From: Amoebophilaceae bacterium UBA1467 | GTDB taxonomy: Bacteria > Bacteroidota > Bacteroidia > Cytophagales > Amoebophilaceae | Assembly: GCA_002325615.1 (NCBI GenBank) | Contig: DCSL01000063.1 | Coordinates: forward strand, 1 to 11,946 | Direction: 5' to 3' | DNA length: 11,946 nt | Shown: positions 1-6,087 of the stretch, in pieces | Layout of the letters: each line of letters opens with the position of its first letter | Position numbering within the stretch: the stretch's first letter is position 1 | Notes under the pieces: generated by a model | Databases searched by the model: none | Told to the model about the DNA's origin: nothing | Seen by the model: only the letters and a program-made list of their open reading frames with translations | Made by a program: the position numbers and the translations under genes

Positions 1-266
1 AAGGTATCACTCAGGCTTCACTAAGTACAGAGAGCTTTATATCAGCAGCCTCTTTCCAGGAGACTACCAAGGTGCTAAGTGAGGCGGCTATTAGGGGAAA
101 AAGCGATATGCTAAGAGGATTGAAAGAGAATGTGATTGTGGGGCAATTAATTCCTGCTGGAACTGGACTTGAAAAGTATAGCCAAGCAATCATCGGGCCT
201 CAAGAAGAGTATGAGCAAGTAGCAAATCCGCAAGATACGGTTGCTAAAAAACAGGCTGGTTTTTAG
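1..266 (+). CDS. rpoC: RNA polymerase beta' subunit, C-terminal end (partial)
   Basis: This is the last 87 codons of the beta' subunit of RNA polymerase. The gene enters from the left edge, with the reading frame starting at base 3, and stops at TAG 264-266. The peptide carries the family's C-terminal signature: a GITQASLSTESFISAASFQ block, then ETTKVLSEAAIRGKSD, then GLKENVIVGQLIPAGTG. This segment lies next to the assembly site for the omega subunit in known structures. After the conserved block there is a lineage-specific tail of about 36 residues ending in KKQAGF. An internal GTG at base 72 could be mistaken for a start, but the conserved sequence runs through it from the window edge, so this is a 3' fragment and not a small gene. 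It converges on the DUF3822 gene. The identification is near certain; only the length outside the window is unknown. Confidence 0.96.
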   Translation, partial: GITQASLSTESFISAASFQETTKVLSEAAIRGKSDMLRGLKENVIVGQLIPAGTGLEKYSQAIIGPQEEYEQVANPQDTVAKKQAGF

Positions 267-302
267 TGACACGTTGCTCAAGCAAGTAACTTCTAATGAT
301 TC

Positions 303-361
303 GCTCTTATTAAGAAGAGCTAGATATCATAGCATTACGATCTGATGAAAAATCATCATTT
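303..361 (+). terminator. Possible weak terminator hairpins after rpoC
   Basis: Two short inverted repeats lie between the convergent rpoC and DUF3822 genes. The first is GCTCTT at 303-308 with AAGAGC at 315-320, a 6-bp stem with a 6-base loop and no T tract. The second is TGATGA at 342-347 with TCATCA at 352-357, a 6-bp stem with an AAAA loop, followed by TTTT at 358-361. The second has the shape of a rho-independent terminator reading on the + strand, but its stem is AT-rich and the T run is short. Function is inferred only from location. Confidence 0.3.
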
Positions 362-392
362 GCTCAGATAATGTACACATATGAGGCCCTTA

Positions 393-1304
393 TTAACTCC
401 CTATAAGTTCTTTATAGCAGAGGTGTGCACTCAGTACATCTAGATGGGCAGTCATCATTTTCTTGGGAAAAGCACTTCCAAATTTTACATAATACAGTGT
501 ATTCATCAAGGTGAGCCTGCGTATGTAATTACACGCCTTTTTATAGGCTAGCGAGTGTTTATTGATATTCCCTCCTAGGATAACTTCGTGCAAGCCTGTG
601 TCAAGTTTCAGGATCCGTACAACAATAAGCACGTAGTATAATAATTCATCAGAACTAGTGTATTCGAACCTGTTATAATAGACCAACTTACTTTTGTGTA
701 TGACTGTGATGTGGAGGTGACGCGACTCAACAAAAACTAGCACCTTAGGTAGCAAACTGGGCTTATTATTCCTTAGATAGGTCCATGCACCCTGTATTAG
801 GCTGCTAGCCTGATGTATGGTGCTTAGTTGAGCATAGTCATAGGTCACCTGAAACCAATTTAATAGCTGTGGGTCCATAGCAAAAGCCACCGTCATGTTC
901 AAAGAGGCATGGGTGAAATGTCTAATGGCGTTTGAACCTATGGGACACGTAAAATCTAGATAATCAGCTATCTTTTTTTCTTGAAACAACTGTTCGGGAA
1001 TCAAGGTATACTGCTGGTTGCCAATACACAGTGTGACAGCAGACCAGTTGCGATCTGCTAGTATTGGGTGGTCTTGATAAAGCTGCTCAATAGCTTGTAT
1101 ACGTTGATAAGAACACCCATGTGCTAACCTGTATACCTCTAATAGCAAGCATTGTGTTGTTGTGGGGTTGACGCAGATTATTTTGAAGTATGCATCGCTT
1201 ATGTAGAGTGATAAATGATACTGAGATAGGGTAGCAACATTAAATATTTTGTCTTGAATAATGAGGAGGAGTTGATATTTTTTGCTTGACGGAGTATCTG
1301 CCAT
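393..1304 (-). CDS. DUF3822 family protein
   Basis: This encodes a 303-residue protein that looks like the DUF3822 family, a group found almost only in Bacteroidetes and of unknown function. The N-terminal part has the typical alternation of short strands (YHLSLYISDAYFKIICVN, about residues 28-45). A later stretch, LPKVLVFVESRHLHITVIHK at about residues 185-204, is followed by LVYYNRFEYTSSDELLYYVL, the family pattern of a short strand returning a small molecule-like or actin-like fold. No signal peptide or membrane segment is visible, so the protein should be cytoplasmic. The ATG at 1302-1304 fits the family's N-terminus. It is transcribed toward rpoC and diverges from the DUF4296 gene. A TATTTTTG match lies about 86 bases upstream (1390-1397, - strand) without a clear -33 partner. 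The family call is made by eye; the reading frame itself is secure. Confidence 0.7.
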   Translation of the reverse strand: MADTPSSKKYQLLLIIQDKIFNVATLSQYHLSLYISDAYFKIICVNPTTTQCLLLEVYRLAHGCSYQRIQAIEQLYQDHPILADRNWSAVTLCIGNQQYTLIPEQLFQEKKIADYLDFTCPIGSNAIRHFTHASLNMTVAFAMDPQLLNWFQVTYDYAQLSTIHQASSLIQGAWTYLRNNKPSLLPKVLVFVESRHLHITVIHKSKLVYYNRFEYTSSDELLYYVLIVVRILKLDTGLHEVILGGNINKHSLAYKKACNYIRRLTLMNTLYYVKFGSAFPKKMMTAHLDVLSAHLCYKELIGS

Positions 1305-1528
1305 AAAATTAATGCCTGTTCTAGGGGCTACTTCTTATGGGACGTGTCTACTAGCCGCAGTTAAATATGCCCCGCCTCATGCCCATGAGCAAAAATAGCA
1401 CGATTTATGCAAAAATTTGCCACTGTCTGCTGGCTGTGTAATGGATACACATGGGTAGTATTGAGAAGACTATTGCAAAATGCTTCAAAATGTTCATTTT
1501 CAAGCTATCAAGAAGGTCATGCCCTGCA

Positions 1529-1559
1529 TTTTTTAATCGTCTAGGTATGATTATTTTTG
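1529..1559 (+). promoter_or_regulatory. Bacteroidetes-type promoter for the DUF4296 gene
   Basis: TATTTTTG at 1552-1559 matches the Bacteroidetes -7 element TAnnTTTG exactly. A T6 run at 1529-1534 sits about 18-20 bases upstream, where a TTTG or TTG -33 element is expected, but it lacks the G. The element ends 17 bases before the ATG at 1577, and an AAAAGAGG stretch at 1566-1573 may help ribosome binding. The remainder of the 272-base gap (1305-1528) holds no gene I can support. Confidence 0.45.
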
Positions 1560-1576
1560 TTCTATAAAAGAGGTAT

Positions 1577-1906
1577 ATGCATCGATTGATAATTCTTGGC
1601 GTTTTGTTGTGCATGCTTAGCAGTGCCCAAAGAAAGCCCCCTGCTGAACTACTCGCCCAAGATAAAATGGTATCCATATTGGTAGACCTAGAGTTAGCCA
1701 AGGCCATGGCGCGCTACTATACTGGTGATGAGGATACAGCTCGTTGGTTGTTCAAAAAGAATGCGCTTCTAATTTACCAAACGTACGACATAGACCTAGA
1801 TACCTTTCAAAAAAGCTATCAGTACTACCTTGCCCGCTTTGAGACAATGAAATCAATATATGAGGTAGTGATCAAGCGGCTTGAGGAGTTGGAGGACCAG
1901 ATATAA
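1577..1906 (+). CDS. DUF4296 family small exported protein
   Basis: This 109-residue protein matches the DUF4296 pattern, a Bacteroidetes family usually made as small lipoproteins of unknown function. The hallmark is the block PAELLAQDKMVSILVDLELA (residues 22-41), which corresponds to the family's 'P..LL...KMV.IL.DL.LA.A' motif. It is followed by an alpha-helical stretch ending in VVIKRLEELEDQ. Residues 1-19 form a short hydrophobic export signal. The expected lipobox is poor: the only cysteine (residue 12) is preceded by V-L-L, with Leu instead of Gly/Ala/Ser at -1. The protein may therefore be processed after SSA (residue 18) by signal peptidase I, or be a degenerate lipoprotein. The ATG at 1577 lies just downstream of a good Bacteroidetes promoter match. 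The gene stops 9 bases before the Smr gene, suggesting an operon. A - strand ORF at 1405-1707 overlaps it and is a shadow. Confidence 0.75.
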   Translation: MHRLIILGVLLCMLSSAQRKPPAELLAQDKMVSILVDLELAKAMARYYTGDEDTARWLFKKNALLIYQTYDIDLDTFQKSYQYYLARFETMKSIYEVVIKRLEELEDQI

Positions 1907-1915
1907 CAGGCTACT

Positions 1916-2398
1916 ATGGAGGCACAAGGCGAACTTCACCAGGGAGATAGTGTAAAGATGCATGGTCAAGAGTGCATAGGAGAGATTGTAAGATTCAGCG
2001 ATAGATATGCTACCGTGGCCTTCAAGTCTATGGAGGTCAACATTCCACTCAGGCAGCTTGCGAAGGTCCGCCCGGCTACAGAAGCTGGGCTATCTACTCG
2101 TCCTATAAAGCCCACTACGCGTATACTTAATCTAGCTGCTGACGCATTTTCTTCCTTTAACCCTGAGATAGATCTTCACGGAATGCCTGTAAGTGGGGCT
2201 TTAAGTACCATAGATTCATGGATCGACAAAGCATCACTACTAGGACATAAGCAACTAAAAATTATCCACGGAAAGGGGGCGGGCATCTTGCGCCATGCTA
2301 TACGTACTTACTTGCAATCGCATAGCCAGGTCAAGCGTGTCATCGATAAGCACCCTTATCCAGGAGGAGAGGGAGTGACTTGGCTGGAGGTAGACTAA
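1916..2398 (+). CDS. Stand-alone MutS2 C-terminal region with Smr nuclease domain
   Basis: This 160-residue protein corresponds to only the last fifth or so of MutS2. Residues 8-52 look like the small beta-rich KOW-like domain that precedes Smr in MutS2 (GDSVKMHGQECIGEIV ... ATVAFKSMEVNIPLRQLAKV). Residues 84-160 form an Smr domain with the conserved DLHG (86-89), the IHGKGAGILR loop (117-126) and the terminal GGEGVTWLEV block (150-159). Smr domains in MutS2 cleave branched or mispaired DNA or collided-ribosome mRNA, and the key motifs are intact here. The MutS-type core and Walker ATPase (normally about 600 residues) are absent, and the DUF4296 gene occupies the space immediately upstream, so they are not merely frameshifted away. 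It could be an in-frame deletion remnant or a functional mini-protein. It has its own ATG, 9 bases after the DUF4296 stop, in a likely operon. Confidence 0.82.
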   Translation: MEAQGELHQGDSVKMHGQECIGEIVRFSDRYATVAFKSMEVNIPLRQLAKVRPATEAGLSTRPIKPTTRILNLAADAFSSFNPEIDLHGMPVSGALSTIDSWIDKASLLGHKQLKIIHGKGAGILRHAIRTYLQSHSQVKRVIDKHPYPGGEGVTWLEVD

Positions 2399-2415
2399 GA
2401 GCACGTAGTTTGGGG

Positions 2416-2487
2416 TAGCCTCGGCAGGAATCGAACCTACATCTAAAGTTTAGGAAACTTCTATTCTATCCATTGAACTACGAGGCC
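2416..2487 (-). tRNA. tRNA-Arg (anticodon CCT)
   Basis: Read on the - strand, this folds as a complete cloverleaf. The acceptor stem is GGCCTCG with CGAGGCT (first pair G-U). The D arm is GTTC/GAAT with an AATGGATA loop. The anticodon stem is GAAGT/ACTTT with loop TTCCTAA. The variable region is 4 bases, and the T arm is GTAGG/CCTGC around TTCGATT. The anticodon is CCT, reading AGG arginine codons. Base 2416 gives discriminator A, and CCA is not encoded. The gene lies 19 bases downstream of hflX on the same strand. Confidence 0.95.
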
Positions 2488-2506
2488 AGAAGAGCGCTAC
2501 ATCAGC

Positions 2507-3688
2507 CTAAGAAGGAGCAATTTCCAAGTAATTAGGGTATATCCTCATGTGTTGTAGAGATACCTGCTGGAAAAGTAAATCTTTGAGTGCCTCTATATTG
2601 TCTTGCTGCGTGGCTGAGATGAAGACAGTAGGGCAATGCTCTTGATGGGAGAGTGTTTGTTGTAAGTTTTCTAAACTTGTATCGCCCTCTTGTGTTGCTT
2701 CAGTTGGTTGGAGCTGATCAACCTTGTTACAAACCAAGATCATGGGTATGTCTACTACACCAATTTCTTGTAGTGTTTCCTGAACTACCCTCATATGCTC
2801 CTCATGAGCCGGATGTGAAATATCCACCACATGTAAAAGAATATCTGCCTCTCTCACCTCATCTAGGGTAGATTTAAAGGATTCGATGAGGGTATGTGGA
2901 AGCTTACGAATAAAGCCTACCGTATCTGTGAGCAAAAAAGGCACATCGTGCATCACTACTTTGCGCACTGTAGAGTCTATGGTAGCAAAGAGTTTATCTT
3001 CGACATGGACACTTGCTTTGGAGAGTACGCGCATTAAGGTCGACTTGCCTACGTTAGTATAGCCCACTAGTGCTACTCTGGCCAGCCGCGCTCTATTTTT
3101 TCGTTGCGTGATGCTTTGACGTTCTATAGCCGCAAGCTTTTTACGTAACTGTGCTATCCGATCTTGTATAAGTCTTCGATCTGTTTCTAGTTCCTTTTCT
3201 CCGGGGCCTCTCATTCCCTTACTACCCCCTTTTTGGCTAGATAAGTGCGACCACATCTTAGTAAGCCGTGGCAACAAGTATTGGTACTGTGCTAGTGCTA
3301 CTTGCGTTTTTGCTTGGGTCGTCTTGGCCCGCATTGCAAAAATAGTAAGAATTAGCAGATTTCTATCCATTACCCTGCACTGCAGTACGTTTTCTAAGTT
3401 GCGTACCTGAGAAGGGCTCAGCTCATCGTCGAAGATCACCGTATCTACCTGCTTATCCTTCACAAAAGACGCAATCTCTTCTAGTTTTCCTTTTCCTACA
3501 ACAGTCTTCCCGTTAGGATTTGTTAGGTTTTGTATAAAAGTCTTGAGTGTCTTGATGCCCAATGTAAAGGCTAGAAAAGCCAATTCATCCACATGCTCCT
3601 TGGTTTTGGCACTGGATTGCTGGGTTGTAGTCAAAGCTACCAAGACCGCTGTTTCTTGTTGAGGTGCTGTATCAATCAGTTGCGTCAT
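2507..3688 (-). CDS. hflX: GTPase HflX
   Basis: This is the ribosome-associated GTPase HflX, which binds 50S/70S particles and can split stalled ribosomes after stress. The 393-residue length is normal for the family. An N-terminal glycine-rich domain includes VGKGKLEEI (64-72) and VIFDDELSPSQVRNLE (84-99). It is followed by the HflX hallmark RGPGEKELETDRR (160-172) and a coiled helical linker. The G domain has G1 GYTNVGKS (209-216), the G2 threonine in ATIDST, G3 DTVGFI (255-260), G4 NKVD (321-324) and G5 SAT (358-360). All catalytic motifs are intact. The ATG at 3686-3688 gives a family-like N-terminus. Downstream on the same strand is tRNA-Arg with no visible terminator in between, so the transcript may read through into the tRNA. 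Confidence 0.97.
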   Translation of the reverse strand: MTQLIDTAPQQETAVLVALTTTQQSSAKTKEHVDELAFLAFTLGIKTLKTFIQNLTNPNGKTVVGKGKLEEIASFVKDKQVDTVIFDDELSPSQVRNLENVLQCRVMDRNLLILTIFAMRAKTTQAKTQVALAQYQYLLPRLTKMWSHLSSQKGGSKGMRGPGEKELETDRRLIQDRIAQLRKKLAAIERQSITQRKNRARLARVALVGYTNVGKSTLMRVLSKASVHVEDKLFATIDSTVRKVVMHDVPFLLTDTVGFIRKLPHTLIESFKSTLDEVREADILLHVVDISHPAHEEHMRVVQETLQEIGVVDIPMILVCNKVDQLQPTEATQEGDTSLENLQQTLSHQEHCPTVFISATQQDNIEALKDLLFQQVSLQHMRIYPNYLEIAPS

Positions 3689-3812
3689 GTTTGAGGGTGA
3701 TGTGTATCAGTGCTAAAATAAGGATAAAGCCAATACGTTGGTTATAGCGGAGCCAGATATTAGCTCTGTAGTAGGTTAGAAAGCGTGTGTTTTGTATATG
3801 GAGTAATTTCAT
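3672..3812 (-). CDS. Possible small membrane protein ORF overlapping the hflX start
   Basis: An ATG at 3810-3812 opens a 46-codon frame that ends at TGA 3672-3674 and overlaps the first 17 bases of hflX in another frame. The peptide begins MKLLHIQNTRFLTYY, continues with basic and aromatic residues, and contains one hydrophobic stretch, IGFILILALIHITL (residues 27-40), enough for a single short membrane span. The overlap with hflX would fit translational coupling. I do not recognise a family, and a frame of this length can arise by chance, so this is only a candidate. The rest of the 3689-3955 gap shows nothing else I can support except an AAGCTTTG near-match to a -7 element at 3921-3928, reading toward the ankyrin gene. 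Confidence 0.22.
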   Translation of the reverse strand: MKLLHIQNTRFLTYYRANIWLRYNQRIGFILILALIHITLKHDATD

Positions 3813-3955
3813 GCAAGCACAATCTACGCTATCATCTTTGCTATTATTAACGTTAAGATGTACTTCACTATAGTATTAAAGTCGGTGTAGCGGTGCGCTT
3901 AGATTCTCTAAACTGCGTGCAAGCTTTGTCATCGTGTCATAAAAATTTTACTACC

Positions 3956-4736
3956 ATGCAAAAAATAGTAATACTACTAGGGATGCTGCTAGCCATAGGA
4001 GGCTGTCAGGATATGCATCAGCGTTTAGGCATGATGAAGGGAAAAAAAGCTGGGCAAGGGCGGTCTTAATACCTGGTTTGAGTCATTTGTCGACGTTGTA
4101 GACAATGCAGAGGATTGGGATACTATAGCAGCAAGCCTTGATCAGGGAAAAGAAGGTGGGTATCTAGATAAAAATGTTGCATGGGGAGACGACCAATACA
4201 CGCCTTTACACTATGCAGCGCAAGAAGGTGATCTGGATGTGGTAAAAGAGCTGATTGAAAAGCACAAGGTCTCTGTGGATATCAGAGCAGACACATATCA
4301 AAGAACACCCCTGCATTTGGCCGCTTTAAGAGGACATTTAGCAGTAGTTAAGTACCTGGTAGAGAGGCATGCAAATTGGAAGGATGCCGATACTTACGGC
4401 TCCAATGCCTTGCACTATGCCGCCTTAGGAATACAAGGGAAAGCGAATACAGAGGTAGTTAAATTTTTAAAGGAGCAAGGGGCTGACCTTGAAGCACTTG
4501 ACAACGGTAAATTTAGCCTGTTACATCTAGCTATCAGGGCAAATAATGCTAACCTGGTGGAGTATTTAATGCAACAATGTCCAAGAATGGTTGATAATGA
4601 AGCTGGAATTAATGTGAAACCCATAGATCTTGCCAGGGCTATGCATAGCGACGAAATTGTAGATATAATCCAAAAAAAGCTAGAGGAAGATCAGGGACCT
4701 TGTTGGCAATTGAGTAAAAATTGCAACATTCACTAA
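3956..4736 (+). pseudogene. Ankyrin-repeat lipoprotein, split by a frameshift at an A7 tract
   Basis: The first frame starts at ATG 3956 with a clean lipoprotein signal, MQKIVILLGMLLAIGGC, whose lipobox ends at Cys17, and runs to TAA 4067-4069. The frame that continues the protein is one base later. Read from just before 4050 it gives WFESFVDVVDNAEDWDTIAA, then about four ankyrin repeats to TAA 4734-4736. Repeat cores are TPLHYAAQEGDLDVVKELI, TPLHLAALRGHLAVVKYLV, NALHYAALG...VVKFLKEQGAD and SLLHLAIRANNANLVEYLM. The frames meet at seven A's (4042-4048). Removing one A restores a protein of 259 residues. The gene may be inactive, or rescued in part by polymerase slippage at the A tract, a phenomenon known in reduced symbiont genomes. 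Ankyrin proteins bind other proteins, and in intracellular bacteria many act on host targets. Here the lipoprotein signal implies envelope anchoring. Confidence 0.75.
4239..4736 (+). CDS. Ankyrin-repeat fragment (3' part of the split lipoprotein gene)
   Basis: If translated alone from GTG 4239, the downstream piece of the split gene gives 165 residues containing three full ankyrin repeats and a capping helix, ending LSKNCNIH. This start is unlikely to be native. It lies inside the first repeat, and the frame stays open with good ankyrin sequence back to 4038. An automated gene finder would probably report this piece, so it is listed to make the relation to the longer pseudogene explicit. It has no export signal of its own. 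Confidence 0.4.
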   Translation: MVKELIEKHKVSVDIRADTYQRTPLHLAALRGHLAVVKYLVERHANWKDADTYGSNALHYAALGIQGKANTEVVKFLKEQGADLEALDNGKFSLLHLAIRANNANLVEYLMQQCPRMVDNEAGINVKPIDLARAMHSDEIVDIIQKKLEEDQGPCWQLSKNCNIH

Positions 4737-4825
4737 GACGCCGGTATCGATGCTTTTCCTGACGTGTTAATGGTCACATGCAGGCAATCATCGACTAGTT
4801 GTATGTAAAGGGATGGTTTTTTTAT

Positions 4826-5380
4826 ATGTTCCTAAATATTCTCCTATTTATGACTACCTTCTCCAGTCGTGTTGTTTGCGTGCTTTTCTTTTTTATCAAT
4901 TTAACGGCACAGGCTTACTGCACCACAGCCCGCGGGCTAAAAATTGACCTGCAAGCTAAGATTAGAGAGAGAAATAAAAGTGATGTACCAAAGATTTCAA
5001 ATCTAACAAATATAGAGATTACAGATAGTGCGCATAATAATACGATAGAAGAAGATGTTACATACGCTTTCCTGTCGAATGATGCATCATTTGCTGATAC
5101 AGATACGGATGATGAAGAAGCAAGTGCAATACAAAATCCTGCCTCGCAAGTTGTGGCAAGCATGGTGGAGTTCATGCCAGGTGCCACATTAGACATAAAA
5201 GAGCTTAATAAGTACAACCGGTCACGTAATCCTCCTCTCCCCAAAGCAAGAGATAAAGCTTATGTCCTAAAATCTTATGACCCAAAGAACAACTATTTAA
5301 AAACGGACTTCGTGGTTGAAGAACTACGTACTCAGCCTATCACAAGATGCATTAACTATTGTAGGGTCAGAGCCAAATAG
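4826..5380 (+). CDS. N-terminal open frame of the broken deaminase-like gene
   Basis: This is the 5' open piece of the damaged gene, closed by TAG 5378-5380. Possible starts are TTG 4799, ATG 4826 and ATG 4850. The last gives the most compact signal peptide, starting MTTFSSRVVCVLFFF and cleaved after AQA. ATG 4826 adds a hydrophobic MFLNILLF stretch. The mature part is hydrophilic, with acidic residues near its middle and a basic NRSRNPPLPKARDK segment. The last 20 or so residues (ending CINYCRVRAK) are probably out-of-frame sequence downstream of the frameshift. On its own it resembles no family I know. Confidence 0.45.
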   Translation: MFLNILLFMTTFSSRVVCVLFFFINLTAQAYCTTARGLKIDLQAKIRERNKSDVPKISNLTNIEITDSAHNNTIEEDVTYAFLSNDASFADTDTDDEEASAIQNPASQVVASMVEFMPGATLDIKELNKYNRSRNPPLPKARDKAYVLKSYDPKNNYLKTDFVVEELRTQPITRCINYCRVRAK

Positions 5381-5543
5381 TACGACTCAAAATTCTACGG
5401 TATGTCTCTGTGTAGCCTTAAGGGATAAGCATAAGCATAAGCATGTCAAAAAGTTTGTTTTTCACAATGGAGCTAATGTTTTTCCACCAAAGATGCGTGA
5501 AAAAGCTGAGGAGTTAGGCTATGATGTGATCCAGACAGAGTAA
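5316..5543 (+). CDS. Middle fragment of the broken deaminase-like gene
   Basis: This open frame of 75 codons (a TTG at 5316 is the only start-like codon at its head) covers the region that would form the first strands and helix of the deaminase fold, before the catalytic HAE. It ends in VIQTE then TAA, and SHAE follows directly in the same frame. It carries a KHKHKH run encoded by three copies of the hexamer ATAAGC at 5425-5442. It is probably not translated separately. Confidence 0.3.
   Translation: MKNYVLSLSQDALTIVGSEPNSTTQNSTVCLCVALRDKHKHKHVKKFVFHNGANVFPPKMREKAEELGYDVIQTE
5425..5442 (+). repeat. Hexamer tandem repeat (ATAAGC x3)
   Basis: Three perfect copies of ATAAGC inside the deaminase-like pseudogene encode alternating Lys-His. 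The 6-base unit keeps the frame whatever the copy number, so it could vary length but not switch the gene on or off. Confidence 0.8.
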
Positions 5544-5618
5544 TCCCATGCAGAAGGGAAGTTGATACAATTCTTACTTCGTCGCAATCAAGCGAGGCCA
5601 GGCTAGTACACTCACATC

Positions 5619-5825
5619 ATGGGTATGGGATGTAGTAAATGCCATTTTGCAGAATGTGACTGCCTCTTTAAGTTGTTTTTGGGGGAAGGTTACTATGCAG
5701 TTACCGTTTCAGTGAATGACAAAAAAGGTGGAGTTAATAATCCGGTGATAACTTCAGTTGAGAGCAAGAGTGAAATAAGCGCTTTAGATAAAGCTGATGA
5801 AGAATTTACTCAGACTATACAATAA
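5619..5825 (+). CDS. C-terminal fragment with CxxC motif of the broken deaminase-like gene
   Basis: An ATG at 5619 opens 68 codons in the same frame as the middle fragment. It begins MGMGCSKCHFAECDC, a cysteine-rich segment placed where the second zinc-ligand motif of a deaminase is expected, followed by LFKLFLGEGYYAVTVSVND, which would form the next helix and strand. The frame closes at TAA 5823-5825, but the same frame continues (QGYKVVKGARAIDLASYDHY) to TGA 5943-5945. Independent expression is possible but less likely than decay of one longer gene. Confidence 0.35.
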   Translation: MGMGCSKCHFAECDCLFKLFLGEGYYAVTVSVNDKKGGVNNPVITSVESKSEISALDKADEEFTQTIQ

Positions 5826-6087
5826 CAAGGATATAAGGTAGTCAAAGGAGCAAGAGCCATTGACCTTGCTTCTTACGACCATTATTACTTACCGGAGAAT
5901 TTGCAAGAAGAAATCCAGCATAGAACAGATCTAAATTTGGATTGATCTGGAGAATGTTTTAGTAAGGAGATAGGAAAAAAAGAGCAGAAAAAGAGATAAA
6001 TAGTAGAAAAGATAAAATTGGCTAACCACTTGTTATTATTATTGCGCATGCATACGCTGCATGTAAACCACCCGTGTTTGCAACCAG

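Larger units (their letters stand above)
4826..5945 (+). pseudogene. Secreted deaminase-like protein, broken by one frameshift and three stop codons
   Basis: Pieced together, this reads as one protein of about 370 residues. The N-terminus has a signal peptide ending in LTAQA, probably cleaved after AQA, followed by an acidic low-complexity linker (ADTDTDDEEA). Near 5300-5316 the reading must move forward one base, into the frame beginning LKNYVLSLSQDALTIVG. That frame holds two strand-like segments (VCLCVALRD, KKFVFHNGA), a helix (PPKMREKAEELGYDVIQTE), SHAEGKLIQFLL at 5544-5579, and MGMGCSKCHFAECDC at 5625-5669. An HAE followed about 25 residues later by CxxC is the zinc-site layout of cytidine-deaminase-fold enzymes, including bacterial toxin deaminases. 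In-frame stops interrupt it at 5541 (TAA), 5604 (TAG) and 5823 (TAA). The final stop is TGA 5943-5945, after an IQHRTDLNLD tail. The fold and role are inferred; the decay is directly visible. Confidence 0.65.

Noticed and set aside
1405..1707. 100-codon - strand ORF opposite the DUF4296 gene
   Set aside because: It overlaps the signal peptide and conserved motif of a recognised + strand family, has no family resemblance itself, and its composition looks like a shadow.
4915..5244. 109-codon - strand ORF inside the broken deaminase-like gene
   Set aside because: It is antisense to a frame with a signal peptide and a coherent downstream continuation; no family or start context supports it.
5425..5442. 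Hexamer repeat as a phase-variation switch
   Set aside because: A 6-base unit cannot change the reading frame, and the gene is already interrupted.
5316..5825. Stop-codon reassignment (TAA/TAG read as Gln) in this genome
   Set aside because: rpoC, hflX, dprA, murF, thyA and others all end cleanly at TAA or TAG where their families end, so these codons are normal stops.
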